DNA from: Pyrenula massariospora
Lineage: Eukaryota; Ascomycota; Eurotiomycetes; Pyrenulales; Pyrenulaceae
Assembly (NCBI GenBank): GCA_021030905.1
Contig: JAGFMI010000016.1
Span: forward strand, 1 to 64,000
DNA length: 64,000 bases
Direction: 5' to 3'
The translations under genes and the position numbers were made by a program. How positions within the stretch are numbered: position 1 is the first letter of the stretch; each line of letters begins with the position of its first letter. Positions 54,057 through 64,000 of the stretch are shown one piece after another. The notes beneath the pieces were generated by a model. That model saw only the letters and a list, made by a program, of their open reading frames with translations, was not told the origin of the DNA and ran no database searches.

Positions 54057-55826
54057 CTAAACCGCTCGTCTTGTATCGCGTCGACACAAAAGCTAAGGAT
54101 AGACGTGTTACTTAGGCATTGTTCGGATGAGACAGCTGAAGACTATTCACGAGTCACCAGCACGCTAATTCGCAAGAGTTAGCAATATTTGCTTCTTCGA
54201 GCGTGATGTGTTCACGATGTCATACTCTCTCCCTCTTCACATCTCAACGCGATCTCCTCGAAAATAGGCACCACAATTTTCCGCTGGGCCCACGTCAACC
54301 GCTCCTCTTCGCGCCCCGCACACCGTGAATTCATCAAAAACAGCTGCTTTGTGTCCGAATGCAATGAATCCGCTAGTCGGAGCTGCAGCAAGCCCTCTCC
54401 CACATTTGTCTCCACGGCTCATAATGCGCAGCTCAATATGCTCTGGCTCAAGCCGAGCTTACGACTGTCAAGGAAAGACCAGCCCTCAAATCCCCTACCC
54501 GGCCGCCAACAAAAGACGGGCTCCATTTCGAAGTACGGTTTACAATTTACTCTAAGCGCTTACACCTCTGTCACGTCATGCCACCCACTTGAATAAAATT
54601 GGTCAGATCCCGATCAAACGACGTTAGAAGCCCTGCTCCCCGCCAGTGTTGCACGATCTCAGCCTCATTCAGGCGTGCAGCGGCATCATAGCATTGACTA
54701 CCGCTGTCATCCCGTCTCGTACATCACTCATCTCGTCCATAATTCCATCCCGGCCCCCCACGCTGCGCCGTCAGCCTTACCACATCCCTCCAAAACCAGC
54801 TAGCTATACACCTCTCATCTCCCATCTTGTCCTGTCCTGTCCCACGTCACGTCTCCAACATTTCTCCGCAGATCAGATCAGATCAGATCTATCGCTCATC
54901 TCAACTAACTACCTATCTATGCATCCAGATCGAGACGTTACGTACGCATCCCGACCCCGCGCTGGCGTGTTTGTCAATGGATTGCTTCACCGGTTCTTAT
55001 GTTACATCATAGATGATGATGAAGATGAGATGAGATGGTTGGCAGACAAGACAACTTGGCGTATCTAGAAGTGAGGTGTTGAAGATTTAGTGGGGATTAG
55101 CGTCTTGAGTAAAGATGGGGGGGGGGAATGGGGAGAGGCATTCGGGATCTGGGAGGGGCGATGAGAAACTTGGGGCAGGGGTAAGGGGAGAGGAGAAGTG
55201 CAAAGACAGTGGCTAATCAACGAGAGCAGACGGGCGGGTAAGGGAAGGGGTTTTCGAAGGGAATACGTTGTAGGATATCGAAACCTCTCAAATTGGGATG
55301 TCTTAACGTGCCGGCCCCCCTCCCCCCCGGCTATGCGTGATTCTACGCGGAAATAGCAGTATAGAGACCGTACGCCCCGCTCTCAAATGTTAGATAGATT
55401 CCTTGCGCCGTTAACCTTTAGGCGAGAGAAAATAGGACGGGATGGAGGAAAAGAAATAGTTGTTCCGCGCAACGTAGAGCGAGGCTTCTGAAGATTGCTC
55501 AGAATAAAGCCTGCATTAGTGAGGTGAGATGAGAAGCGACCTATGCAGAATATGGGTTAAACCAAAGAAGAAAAGAAGAGGAAGACAAAAATGCGAATCC
55601 ATTTTTTTGCCAAAAGTCTATATACCATGCCATACCATGCCCCGTGGTGTGTGCCCAATCAGCCAAGGCCGACATGGTACCTATGACGGACATATTGATC
55701 CTCACATGCGCCGATACAATGTTAACAAAGATAGAAATATGCGAATCGACTGCGATGAACAAATCGGACCAGAGGTCGGTTCATCCAGGCTTTTGTATCA
55801 GCTCAGCAACTCACGAGCAGCCGGCT
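54057..55826. other. convergent intergenic region with a C-to-G skew island and G-runs
   Basis: Bases 54640-54900 are C/T-rich and 55080-55270 strongly G-rich. They include a run of nine or ten G near 55118 and many GGGG words, then a run of C (CCCCCCTCCCCCCC) near 55315. G-quadruplex folding is possible on both strands. Short tandem repeats occur: GTCCT near 54827, ATCAG four times near 54868-54888, and GATGA words near 55011. No gene is supported; the open frame at 54646-55068 is low-complexity. Confidence 0.5.
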
Positions 55827-57013
55827 CTACTCGTTGTAGTGGTACACCTGCCCAATCGCGTTAGCCAATAATATCCTCATGTAGCGCCTGGAAGGGAAGA
55901 ACTTACAAAATAATTCGGCAGGCCCCAACACTCGTACCCCAGCCGTCTCGCCATCTTCGCAAACCCCTCCGTCTCGAGCAAGTGGTAAAACGCAAAAGGC
56001 GGGAACATGGCCCCGTCACGGTGCACATCCGCCTTGACCATCAACGCCGTTCCGCCCACCCCATCAAGCTTCATGGTCTTCCGCGGATCCCGGCCTTCCC
56101 ATTTATCCGCCATGTGCGCCATCAGGCTACGATAGGTGGCCATCTCATGGTAGCCTTCGAAGAGCACTTCGTCGGGTCCCATCTTGTCGCCCATTTGTTG
56201 CGCCGTCTCGCTGTCGACCCAGCTATTGAAGTCGTAGGCACGAACGTCCATTTTGTTGGTTTCGGTGTTGAGGTAGCGCTGGTAGCAGTTGGGAACGATG
56301 ACGGACTTGTCGTGGGAGGTGAGGTCTTCGATGAGGGAGGGCGGTGTTTCGACGATGTCGGCGTCAAGCCAGAGGACCCAGCTGGTTGCGGGGCCGATGG
56401 TTGTGAAGAGTAAGGAGTTGCGCGCCCGGGACATTGATGAGCGGCGTTTGATTTGGTTTTCCATTTTGTGGCGTTCTTGTTCGTCTTGAGAGATTAATGG
56501 AGGGTCGAAGTCCTGGCGGAGGATGGTGATACTGTTGAAGCGTTGGGATTCCGGTCCGGACTGGGTGGTTTGGATGGACTTTTGTAGAGCTGACGTTGCG
56601 GTGTCGCCGTCTTTATTTTTAGGGATTATGAATCCGATAGATATAAGATCGTGAGGGTAGCTGAGCGTAAGGAGATTGTCCCACCATTCTTGGTAGAAGC
56701 GGGCTAGGGGAGTGAGGATGAGGACTCTTTCACGCTTCTCAACCGAGTGGGCAGAGGCGGTCAAGTTATTGAGCTGATATTGTTTGACTGGAGGAGGCGC
56801 AGGTCGACCATTTTTGAGCGGAGATTGTTTTCGGAAAGCGTTTGTAGGTGGTGAGAGGCTGTTTTCTGCTGCGGTTTCATGTATTCGTTGTCGAGCGACG
56901 CTATCTGCATTGCTTGTAGAGGAAGAGAAGAGGAAGAGTAAAGAGCCGATCGCCAGAACGCCAACAAGTATGATGGTAATGAGGCGATTACCGCCCCGTC
57001 TAGGGACTGCCAT
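55827..57013 (-). CDS. MNN9: GT62 alpha-1,6-mannosyltransferase, Mnn9 type
   Basis: Golgi alpha-mannosyltransferase of the Anp1/Van1/Mnn9 family, a core subunit of mannan polymerase that extends the alpha-1,6 backbone of N-glycans. Exon 1 is 57013-55907. A 59-base intron (55906-55848; GTAAGT, GGCTAAC, GGGCAG) precedes a 21-base last exon giving VYHYNE and the stop, for 375 aa. It is a type II membrane protein: helix at residues about 10-31 (LITIILVGVLAIGSLLFLF), then a short stem. The donor/metal site WLDADIVETP lies near residue 213, followed by VIVPNCYQRY and GVGGTALMVKADVHR. Length and the tail LPNYF-VYHYNE fit Mnn9 better than the longer Van1 or Anp1. The coding strand switches from C-rich to G-rich near 56130. 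Confidence 0.88.
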
Positions 57014-57540
57014 ATCTCTATGATTTGGATCTTAAGGTCTGCTGGGGAGCCGGATGACGGAGGACATCGCGGAGGAAAATTGAAGGGCAGTCAGCCCGCT
57101 CGAGGGAAAGCTAGTCGTGTGAACAAGTCAAGAAGTAGCCTGGGTTGAAACTATTTATTCAGATCGATTAAGCGATTGTGGGTGGTTCGTCAAGAAGGTT
57201 TCGGAGCCAGTTGCATGGATTACAGGCGAAAGACAAATTGCGGATTTCCAGACGTTGGGCCCGATGGTCAGTGCCAAGACTTGACTCGTCAGGACGAACA
57301 TTGAAGTATAGCACTTATTGGACCGGGGTTTAGGGCACATATATGATGAATGCAGAAAGGCTAATAAATTGCATCTTCGCGGTGCGTTATGATGTCTATT
57401 TAGCGATATGACCGGATCCCCATGTTGAATCAATTCGAGGCCGCACCTCATATCCGTCGCCCATTCTCTTGTAAACGCCAACCAACCGAAAAGCCAACCA
57501 CGTGGCATAAGCATCTAGCTTAACGAAAAATTCTCATAAA
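57014..57540. other. gene-free stretch between two minus-strand genes
   Basis: It should hold the MNN9 promoter and the SREBP 3' flank. No other feature is seen. Confidence 0.4.
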
Positions 57541-60207
57541 TCATACATCTGAAAAATCCATATCTCGTTCATCTGAGCTACCGTATCCCGTATCAAGGCT
57601 CAGTCTACTCTTCCTTCGCTCTGGACACTCATCACAAATTGCAGAGCATTGTCGATCGATAAGAGCTCGGATGTTTGAACCCAGACAATCCGCTCTAGCA
57701 CCATCCTCAGAAATCCACGAGCAGAGACAATGCACGATAGAAGGGTAAAGAGTAGGATTTGATGTGGAGTCGTCTTCAGTGAATGTTTTCAATACCGTAC
57801 TTGCCGAAGCAAAGCTGAGCAAAGTCATGTCGGATTCATTGGCCGATAGACTTGCAAAAATCTCAGTAGCGCGCTCGGTGTCGTCTGCTTGGGGAGAGTC
57901 CTGCTCGAGAATAGACAGAATCTCGGCACACCGAAGGGCGATAAGGATCTCAGAACGAGCCGAGAACGGCGTCGACGAATCAATGAAGATAGGTAAGGAA
58001 TTGGGTGAGGTAGGTGTTTCCGGAGACCGCAGGGCGGCTTTAATCGTTTCGATAGACTGAGATCGAGAATCAGGAAGGAATATCGCCCTCGTTGCTGTAG
58101 CTCGAGTGTATGCAGCGGACACAGGTGGAGCGGCCTTAATAGCAGATTCCAAGTTTCGGTAGAACATTTTAGACGGTTCGTCGCTAATAGAGGGAGACGT
58201 GGTTAGCGCTTGCCGCAAAGCTTTGCTTGACCACCATGCAGACAAAGCATCAAGAGGTCCACGGATCGCATGGTCTTCAACCACGACATCCATGAGAACG
58301 TCTTCGGGAGACGTCCGTTCTGCTGTTGGTCGGCCAAACATGAGATTGTAAGCCCGTTGAACGACACCATCGGTCATAATCTCGTGGCAAGGCTGTTGTA
58401 AGAGGAATGCAAGGTGGTTGGGTAGAGCGTCTGGATGTCCTGCAGGAAGATTTTCCTGGATCTGTCGAGCCGTATTCCATTCGTTCTTCGCAGCGATAAG
58501 GCCCACGCGGTTCCAAAATCTTGCAAAACGAGAATTCTCGCGGCCGACACGCCAAAGTAGGACTCGGCAGTGAAGAGCCTTGATCATTCTTCTTGCCGGA
58601 GTCTTGGGTAGAAGGCCAGACGCGAAAATCGTGAGAACAACGCGACTTCTGCGGATCTCCGGGTCGCCACCAGCTAGTTGCGCATCGATGGCGATGTCCC
58701 AAGCCTTGGCACGTGCCTGCTCATCTTCACCAGATAATCCTGTCAGTATAGAATATAGGTATTGTCCCGCAATGACCCGAACCATGTACTTAAGCCATTC
58801 CATTGTCAAAGCCATCCATTCCGCGAAGAAGCTTTGGTGCGGAAGCTTCAGAATCTGAGAGCTGGTAAGCCAGGCTTGTTGTCGTACCTCAATTGGAGAT
58901 GCCAAGGACGGGGCTCGCCGTGGCTTTGCACTTTCGGTTTCGTTGTCCTTCGCCGCCGGCTTCGAGTTGAATAGATACGCGAAGATTATGAAAGCGACTG
59001 CACTCAGAGCAAAGAAACCTTTGACTAAAGGAAAGATACCTCCAGCCTGACAAAAACTGTAAAAAGCTGCCATGTAAACCTTCGGTGAGGCTAGGAATCG
59101 GTACCCGTCAAGAAGTTCCACAGGTATACCAAATAGACCTTTGGATCTTGATTCGGTTCCGGAACTGCTCTCGCTGAAGCCTTCCAAAATCATGAGTCCC
59201 GCCAATGATCCGAGCATGAACCGTGCAGGCCATTTGCGGCCGCCTGCAGGACGACTCTCGCTTTCGAAAACGTGACCGTAGTGTTCTTGAGGCATGTTCT
59301 CGCGTAATTTCCTCATAGCTTCTGGAATCGGAATGAGTCCTTGGATTGGTTTCTTGCTCGGAGGCTCCTCGTTCACGCTAGAGCCTGTCTCTGCAGGACT
59401 AGTGTTTGCGGGCTCAATAGCGCTTTCACTTGTAAAGGCCGCCGCCCTTTGAGCTCCATGATTGCCGCCTTGTGCAATCATCTTCTCCAGCTTCGATAGT
59501 CTGTTTATCAAGGACCTGTTCTCATCGTCGAGGCGTTTCGTACGAAGCTCAAGGTGGCGGATGTATTCAACAGCCTTGGTAAGGATGGAAGCTTTATTCA
59601 ATTTGTTGGACGGAGCAAGACCTTGCAATTCTTCGTCGTCCATATCATCTCCATCCACATCTTCGGCTCTTTTCGCCACGCGAAGACTTGGAACGCTGTC
59701 CCTGAGCTCGGCGATCTTTTCGTTCAAATTTGCTCGATACCTCTTCTCAATAATATTATGGGGCCTTTTCTTTGCCGGTCGTTTCTCATTTTGTGTATCT
59801 TTGATCTGTGGTGATGGGTTGATGTCTGACGTAAATTTTCGTTTCAGCGATGGCGTCGATTCTTCTATGACTGATTGATCCCATAATGTCTCGCCGCTCA
59901 GTCTGGGGTTCCGGCTGTGCGTAGAGTCCGGAGAGCCGGAGCTGTGGCTTGGCGTAAGAAGTTCGTGTGAAATGGTGTGGGAATTGTCCATTCTTGAGGA
60001 TTTCAGAACGTCTTCATTTGTGGTTGTCGGAGAAACGGGATATGAGAGTTGAGTATGGGCATGTTCAGATGAAGGCAGTGTGAGGTTCTCGAGTGTTGTG
60101 ATGGATGTGTTGGGTTGCTCGGCATCTTGATTGCCATCCCACTGCATCCATTGAGTCCAGTCTTGGTCCAACGCATCGTGCTGGGCAGCGCTGAAGCTTT
60201 GGGCCAT
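57541..60207 (-). CDS. srbA: SREBP-type bHLH membrane transcription factor (Sre1/SrbA)
   Basis: Sterol regulatory element-binding protein: held in the ER and released by cleavage when sterol or oxygen is low, it activates ergosterol, heme, iron and hypoxia genes. A single exon encodes 888 aa from the first ATG (60207, MAQSFSAAQHDALDQ). An acidic/Ser-rich N-terminus precedes the bHLH-zipper at about residues 147-250. Its basic region PHNIIEKRYRANLNEKI carries the Tyr that marks SREBPs. The helix-loop-helix ends KASILTKAVEYIRHLE, with a leucine-zipper-like stretch after. Two hydrophobic segments follow at about 322-342 (RFMLGSLAGLMILEG) and 392-414 (GFFALSAVAFIIFAYLF). A long C-terminal region of the fungal DUF2014 kind completes it. 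Confidence 0.94.
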   Translation of the reverse strand: MAQSFSAAQHDALDQDWTQWMQWDGNQDAEQPNTSITTLENLTLPSSEHAHTQLSYPVSPTTTNEDVLKSSRMDNSHTISHELLTPSHSSGSPDSTHSRNPRLSGETLWDQSVIEESTPSLKRKFTSDINPSPQIKDTQNEKRPAKKRPHNIIEKRYRANLNEKIAELRDSVPSLRVAKRAEDVDGDDMDDEELQGLAPSNKLNKASILTKAVEYIRHLELRTKRLDDENRSLINRLSKLEKMIAQGGNHGAQRAAAFTSESAIEPANTSPAETGSSVNEEPPSKKPIQGLIPIPEAMRKLRENMPQEHYGHVFESESRPAGGRKWPARFMLGSLAGLMILEGFSESSSGTESRSKGLFGIPVELLDGYRFLASPKVYMAAFYSFCQAGGIFPLVKGFFALSAVAFIIFAYLFNSKPAAKDNETESAKPRRAPSLASPIEVRQQAWLTSSQILKLPHQSFFAEWMALTMEWLKYMVRVIAGQYLYSILTGLSGEDEQARAKAWDIAIDAQLAGGDPEIRRSRVVLTIFASGLLPKTPARRMIKALHCRVLLWRVGRENSRFARFWNRVGLIAAKNEWNTARQIQENLPAGHPDALPNHLAFLLQQPCHEIMTDGVVQRAYNLMFGRPTAERTSPEDVLMDVVVEDHAIRGPLDALSAWWSSKALRQALTTSPSISDEPSKMFYRNLESAIKAAPPVSAAYTRATATRAIFLPDSRSQSIETIKAALRSPETPTSPNSLPIFIDSSTPFSARSEILIALRCAEILSILEQDSPQADDTERATEIFASLSANESDMTLLSFASASTVLKTFTEDDSTSNPTLYPSIVHCLCSWISEDGARADCLGSNIRALIDRQCSAICDECPERRKSRLSLDTGYGSSDERDMDFSDV

Positions 60208-61542
60208 GATTAATCTCAAACGTGGGTTATCGAAAATCAAGGTTCATATTTTTGAAGACTGGAGATAGATCATGAACGGCGAGAAAGGTTATCGGCCTCC
60301 TTTATTACAAGCGGTCAACGGGTGATAAGCGGAAGCTTAGGGTTACTAAGGCGAGCCGTCTGCGATCGACACCCACCCAGAACCACGGCTCCTGGTCTTC
60401 CGACCCAGCCACAATTGATCCATGTGGTAAAGCCGTTAAAGGGTCTCGGTGGCTGTGCTCGTCACGCTTCCAACCGGCCTCGTCATCCTGCTAAAAATTT
60501 CCGCGATGGGCAACGATCAGAGTGACCCCTTCAGCAACAGTTTATGCTCACATTTAGCGACGAATGAAAGCGTTTATAGACTCATATGAAGCCTTGCTCG
60601 CTTCGAGCTCGTTACACAATGAATACTTCACATCCGGGAGCCGACCTGCACCGCCACATGGACCTCACATCCTGCCAATCACATTAAACTCGTGATCTGC
60701 AGTCTTGCTTGCGGGTTCTTGGTTGTGTTTCTGTCTACCATGGTATTCTCGACACTCGCCACAATCTGTCCTACCTGTGGGTTGCTTGGTAAGTCATGGC
60801 CACGAGATTCGGCAGCCTGAACACTGTCGACAAGGGTAAGCGCCGTTGGAAGTTGGAAGCGTCCAAAGATTCCCTGCAAGCCGTAGATACAACACAACGT
60901 CATTAGGGTTGAGTATCTCTGCAGTCACACTACTCGATGTTGGAGACATTGAAGCCACAGCCTATCAGCCTAATGAAGCCTCTCTCTCTCTCTTTTTCTA
61001 CAAGGCCACTCCGGATGTGACGAAACCCTGCTGGTCTCCGAGGCAAGCTTCTCTACTTCATCACCGTTTATTCTGAGAGCCGATCAGGACCTGGTAGCCT
61101 CCATAACCACTCTCAGTCCGCTACAAGGTTGATGACATATTTTGTAAGAGCCTATAGTCCCAGAGAGCCTAACGATCAGCTCTACATAGATTGTCTACGT
61201 CGAATCTTCACTGCAGTGTCCAGACAACATCACAAGAAAAGAAAGCGAGAATCATTTGTCATTTTTGAACACCTAGAGAATGCCCTTTCCACGGTCACCA
61301 ATGCCGCTGCTGGTGGATGCATTTTCCACCTCGTAGATTGGTAAAAAGAGCAAGCCGCCGTCGTAAGATTCTAGTTCATATCTCCTATCGTCTGCAAATG
61401 CTAAACAAAGTTTTCCAGTCCAATGCTCCAGACGGCCCCCTCAAGATGCGGTCGATTTTGAAAATACACTTTGTTGATCATTGGGATAAAGAACGCCAAC
61501 GCGCCGTCATACCATGTCGTGATATAGTTCCCTCTCTTCTCC
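60208..61542. promoter_or_regulatory. SREBP promoter region and gene-free DNA
   Basis: GGGTGAT at 60320-60326, about 115 bases before the SREBP start, matches the core of the reverse complement of the fungal sterol regulatory element ATCACCCCAC at seven of ten positions. A (TC) run lies near 60980. The far right end is the 3' flank of the next minus-strand gene. No gene is supported. Confidence 0.45.
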
Positions 61543-62903
61543 TCATCTCCTCCCCAGCAATTCTCTTCCGCCAATCTTCGGGCTACCCGCTCTAACACTA
61601 ATCGAAGCCTCTCCCACCTTCTCCCCTCCTGTCCCACTGTCTACCTTCGGGCTCACAGTAGGGTTACCAGGCGAGCCCACCCCAGCGCCAGCAAGGAAAT
61701 AGTCCCCCTCATCTGAACTCTGTTCAAGAGCCAACGGTGTGACGGGTCCGGGACTCCCCATCGGGTCAAGCCGCGGGGAGCTTGGCTTATGGCCGAAGGG
61801 AGACGCGGCGATGCGGGAGGAGTAGTCGGCTCTAGCGAGGAGCTCCCGTTGGTAGCGGCGCATGGCTTTGGGAGAGTCGGCAACAGCGGCGGAGGCAGAT
61901 GTGCTTGTGGGAGACTGTGGTGGAGGTGTCATGGCCGGGGTTGCGGATTCAAAGCGGGCAGGGTGGTAGCGAGGGAGGGAGCCGAGGCTTGCAGGTTTGA
62001 GCGTGCCAGATTTCTTGGTAGACTGGGGAGAGTGGTGGGAGCGGGGTCTCGTGTGAGTGTTTGGTTGAGCGGCGACGGGGTGAAGGGATGGATTGATCGT
62101 GGGAGATAAAGGGGAGGTCGGCGTGTAATAGGAACCCCGTTCGGTGTGCATCTTTACTGTGAAGGACTGAAAGCGAGGTGAGAGCGAGGAGGCAGTGATC
62201 TGAGAGGTCGCAGGAAGGTCCGGAGACCTAGATGTTGACCTTTGTATGCTTTTGATCTGGACTTGGAAATCGGTACGACGCTCAGGCGGAGAGGGAGAAA
62301 GTCGGAGGGGTGAAATGTCTCGGTAAACGGAAGGAAAGCAATTGCTTCTTCGGTCACCTCTGCCTGAGACAGGTGTGGGAACTCTATTCGGGTCGCGTTG
62401 GTATCGAGGCGTTGTAGGAATCAATATTGGACCTGGCGGGGCATGTCGTGAAGAAACGGCTTTGCCATACCCTTTGAAGGATCTCGGTCAGCATCTGAGG
62501 GGCCATATTACCCAAGATACGTGGGCAGGTTCTCACAAAACGTGGGGAAAATACCGGAATAGCTGCGTGGGCTTAGAGACGAAGTGGATTGGCGTGCGGA
62601 TAGAGGGGAGCCAAGATCTGCGGTTTCGTCGCTTTGTTAGTGGATTTGATCAGCGGTCCGTGAGAGTGATGTTTGGCTGAGACAATTAGGACGGGTGCTA
62701 AGGTCCCTGCAGCGGAAGGTATCTGAAGCCCCCAAGGACGCACAATTGGCGCCACAGGGGAATTTCTGTGGGTTGCCTCGATTTCCTCTGTTGGGAAAGT
62801 GGCAGCGATGTGACGAAAGGTAAAGGGACTGAGATCAAAAGGACTCACTGTATCTGGGAGGTGAAGGTGCTGCGGGTGGCGATGCCATAACAGCCGCCGT
62901 CAT
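61543..62903 (-). CDS. conserved disordered fungal protein, unknown function
   Basis: Two exons give 327 aa. Exon 1 (62903-62849) reads MTAAVMASPPAAPSPPRY. A GTGAGT donor opens a 377-base intron (62848-62472), long for this window, and CTTCAAAG closes it. Exon 2 (62471-61543) continues in frame with YGKAVSSRHAPPGPILIPTT. The protein is Ser/Pro/Arg-rich and mostly disordered. A short block, SLGSLPRYHPARFES, and a helix RRYQRELLARADY followed by SSPRLDPMGSPGPVTPLALE look like the conserved elements. I cannot name a function. The coding strand is C-rich in the middle (62110-61740) and G-rich at the 3' end (61640-61550). A further exon inside the long intron cannot be excluded. Confidence 0.72.
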
Positions 62904-64000
62904 AGCTCAGGCGCTTGACGAATATAAGTGGAGGGAAGGATCAGGAACCTAAAACCCTGGACGGGTGATGAGATCGAAAGGCTGCTCGCACCTAGGCGAC
63001 AAGTCTCGTGATGGAGGCGGGCGCGTTTGGGGGGAGGTGGTGGTGAAGGTGGGGTGTTGAGGGAAAGGCACCTGAAAGGACGGCGCTTCCAGGGAGCCTC
63101 CGCAAAAGGCGCTCTGGGTGCCGCACTGCCGGCTCACGACTACAGCTCACCAAATGGCAAGCCTCAGAGGAGCAAGGCAAGAAGCATGATTATGTAGTTC
63201 TGTCCGGGTTTCTGACGTGTCGAAAGTCTGAATGTTTTGGTGATGTTGGCTGCTTTCAGCAAAACTTCCTTTCCTCCGCCGCAGCCTGTTGGCTTCTACC
63301 GAGACTGTTGTGTTTGATTGTTTCAGCCCACGATCAGGTATGCCTCCAAACATTGCCTAATGTAGCTGCCTGTGCAAACGTGTTTGTTCATTCGAATGAA
63401 ATACGCCGCTGGATGGGTCGCCGCCACATCTTGATCAAATCCAGTAAGCAGCAGGCATAACCACTTCTGTTTGTGGCCACTACAAACCCACTTGTTGCTT
63501 TACTACCGCGGCTCCTCTGCCAAAAAGGATTCTGAGTCTATTGTCACCTTGCCTTAAAATCCAAATTATCGGGATTGAGAAGGAGAGGGGCGCGCATCCG
63601 CAGATCTTGCGATATTCCAACTTTGGCTAACGGCGGCCGGGGAACTGGCAAAAGAACATACCAACGCACATACACGGTATACGGCAGCCGCCGGTACCAG
63701 ATCAAAGACTTCTCGCGCAGTGATGCAACTCTACCATAAGCATGAAGGAATTATGGGTTTGCCCATCGCTGAAAGCAAGCCTTTGTAGAAAGCTGAGATT
63801 TTCTTCACGCTAAGTGGCAAAATTCAATATTGTATCAATCAACCACAGGTTGGCGGTTGCTTGAGAATGCTCGGAGGTAGGATAGAGATGATTGATGGAA
63901 GCAAAATGTTCACATGGTGGATTTTATCATTCAAACATTTCCCCATGGCTTAAACTTGTATTTGTACGACATCTTTCAACGCCGATGTTAAGAGATGCGG
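62904..64000. other. gene-free right edge
   Basis: It should contain the promoter of the disordered-protein gene. No gene, repeat or RNA is recognised in the last 1.1 kb. A gene leaving the right edge may begin beyond it. Confidence 0.4.

Noticed and set aside
54646-55068. 140-codon plus-strand frame between convergent genes
   Set aside because: Built from short tandem repeats and C-rich sequence, with no family features.
1-64000. CRISPR arrays, operons, LTR or other virus-like elements
   Set aside because: The DNA is clearly fungal nuclear; no regularly spaced repeats, long terminal repeats or polymerase/capsid-like frames were seen.

Overview
The window is nuclear DNA of a filamentous ascomycete (Pezizomycotina). 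The evidence is short introns of about 45-80 bases with GT..CTRAY..AG signals, compact genes on both strands, a Zn(II)2Cys6 regulator, a Clr5-ankyrin protein, an SREBP-type membrane transcription factor and a fungal GT62 mannosyltransferase. The class of fungus cannot be settled from sequence alone. There are no RNA genes, CRISPR arrays or intact transposons that I can support.

Layout. 0-14.4 kb: dienelactone hydrolase and free-methionine-R-sulfoxide reductase (divergent), a 479-aa unknown protein, a four-helix membrane protein and NAD kinase UTR1. 16.6-26.6 kb: exosome subunit RRP46, a Clr5-ankyrin protein, a membrane protein and a small orphan protein, separated by long gene-poor stretches with AT-rich, decayed-looking blocks. 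27.3-28.8 kb: a broken-looking gene with a fungal STAND-type N-terminus. 29.6-44.5 kb: a metabolic neighbourhood with an FMN lactate-oxidase/monooxygenase-like enzyme, a Zn2Cys6 regulator, class II fumarase, a decayed secreted metallopeptidase-like gene, a type II NADH dehydrogenase, succinate-semialdehyde dehydrogenase and NAD-malic enzyme. 46-63 kb: housekeeping genes BZZ1, DBP5, a 717-aa single-helix protein, MNN9, SREBP and a conserved disordered protein.

How the genes fit together. The 29.6-44.5 kb block could carry succinate semialdehyde to succinate, fumarate to malate, malate to pyruvate and lactate to pyruvate, with NADH reoxidised by the type II dehydrogenase. Two of these genes share a 527-base divergent promoter holding two identical TTCCGGAA palindromes. 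This grouping is inference; each enzyme identity is well supported.

Most unusual signal. About a dozen GC-rich islands, some inside genes on either strand and some in gene-free DNA, show the same composition: a C-rich block that switches abruptly to a G-rich block. Reverse-complementing keeps this order, so the polarity does not depend on gene direction. In genes it appears as a switch between C-ending and G-ending synonymous codons. It looks like a positional mutational or repair process (recombination or replication initiation) rather than coding selection.
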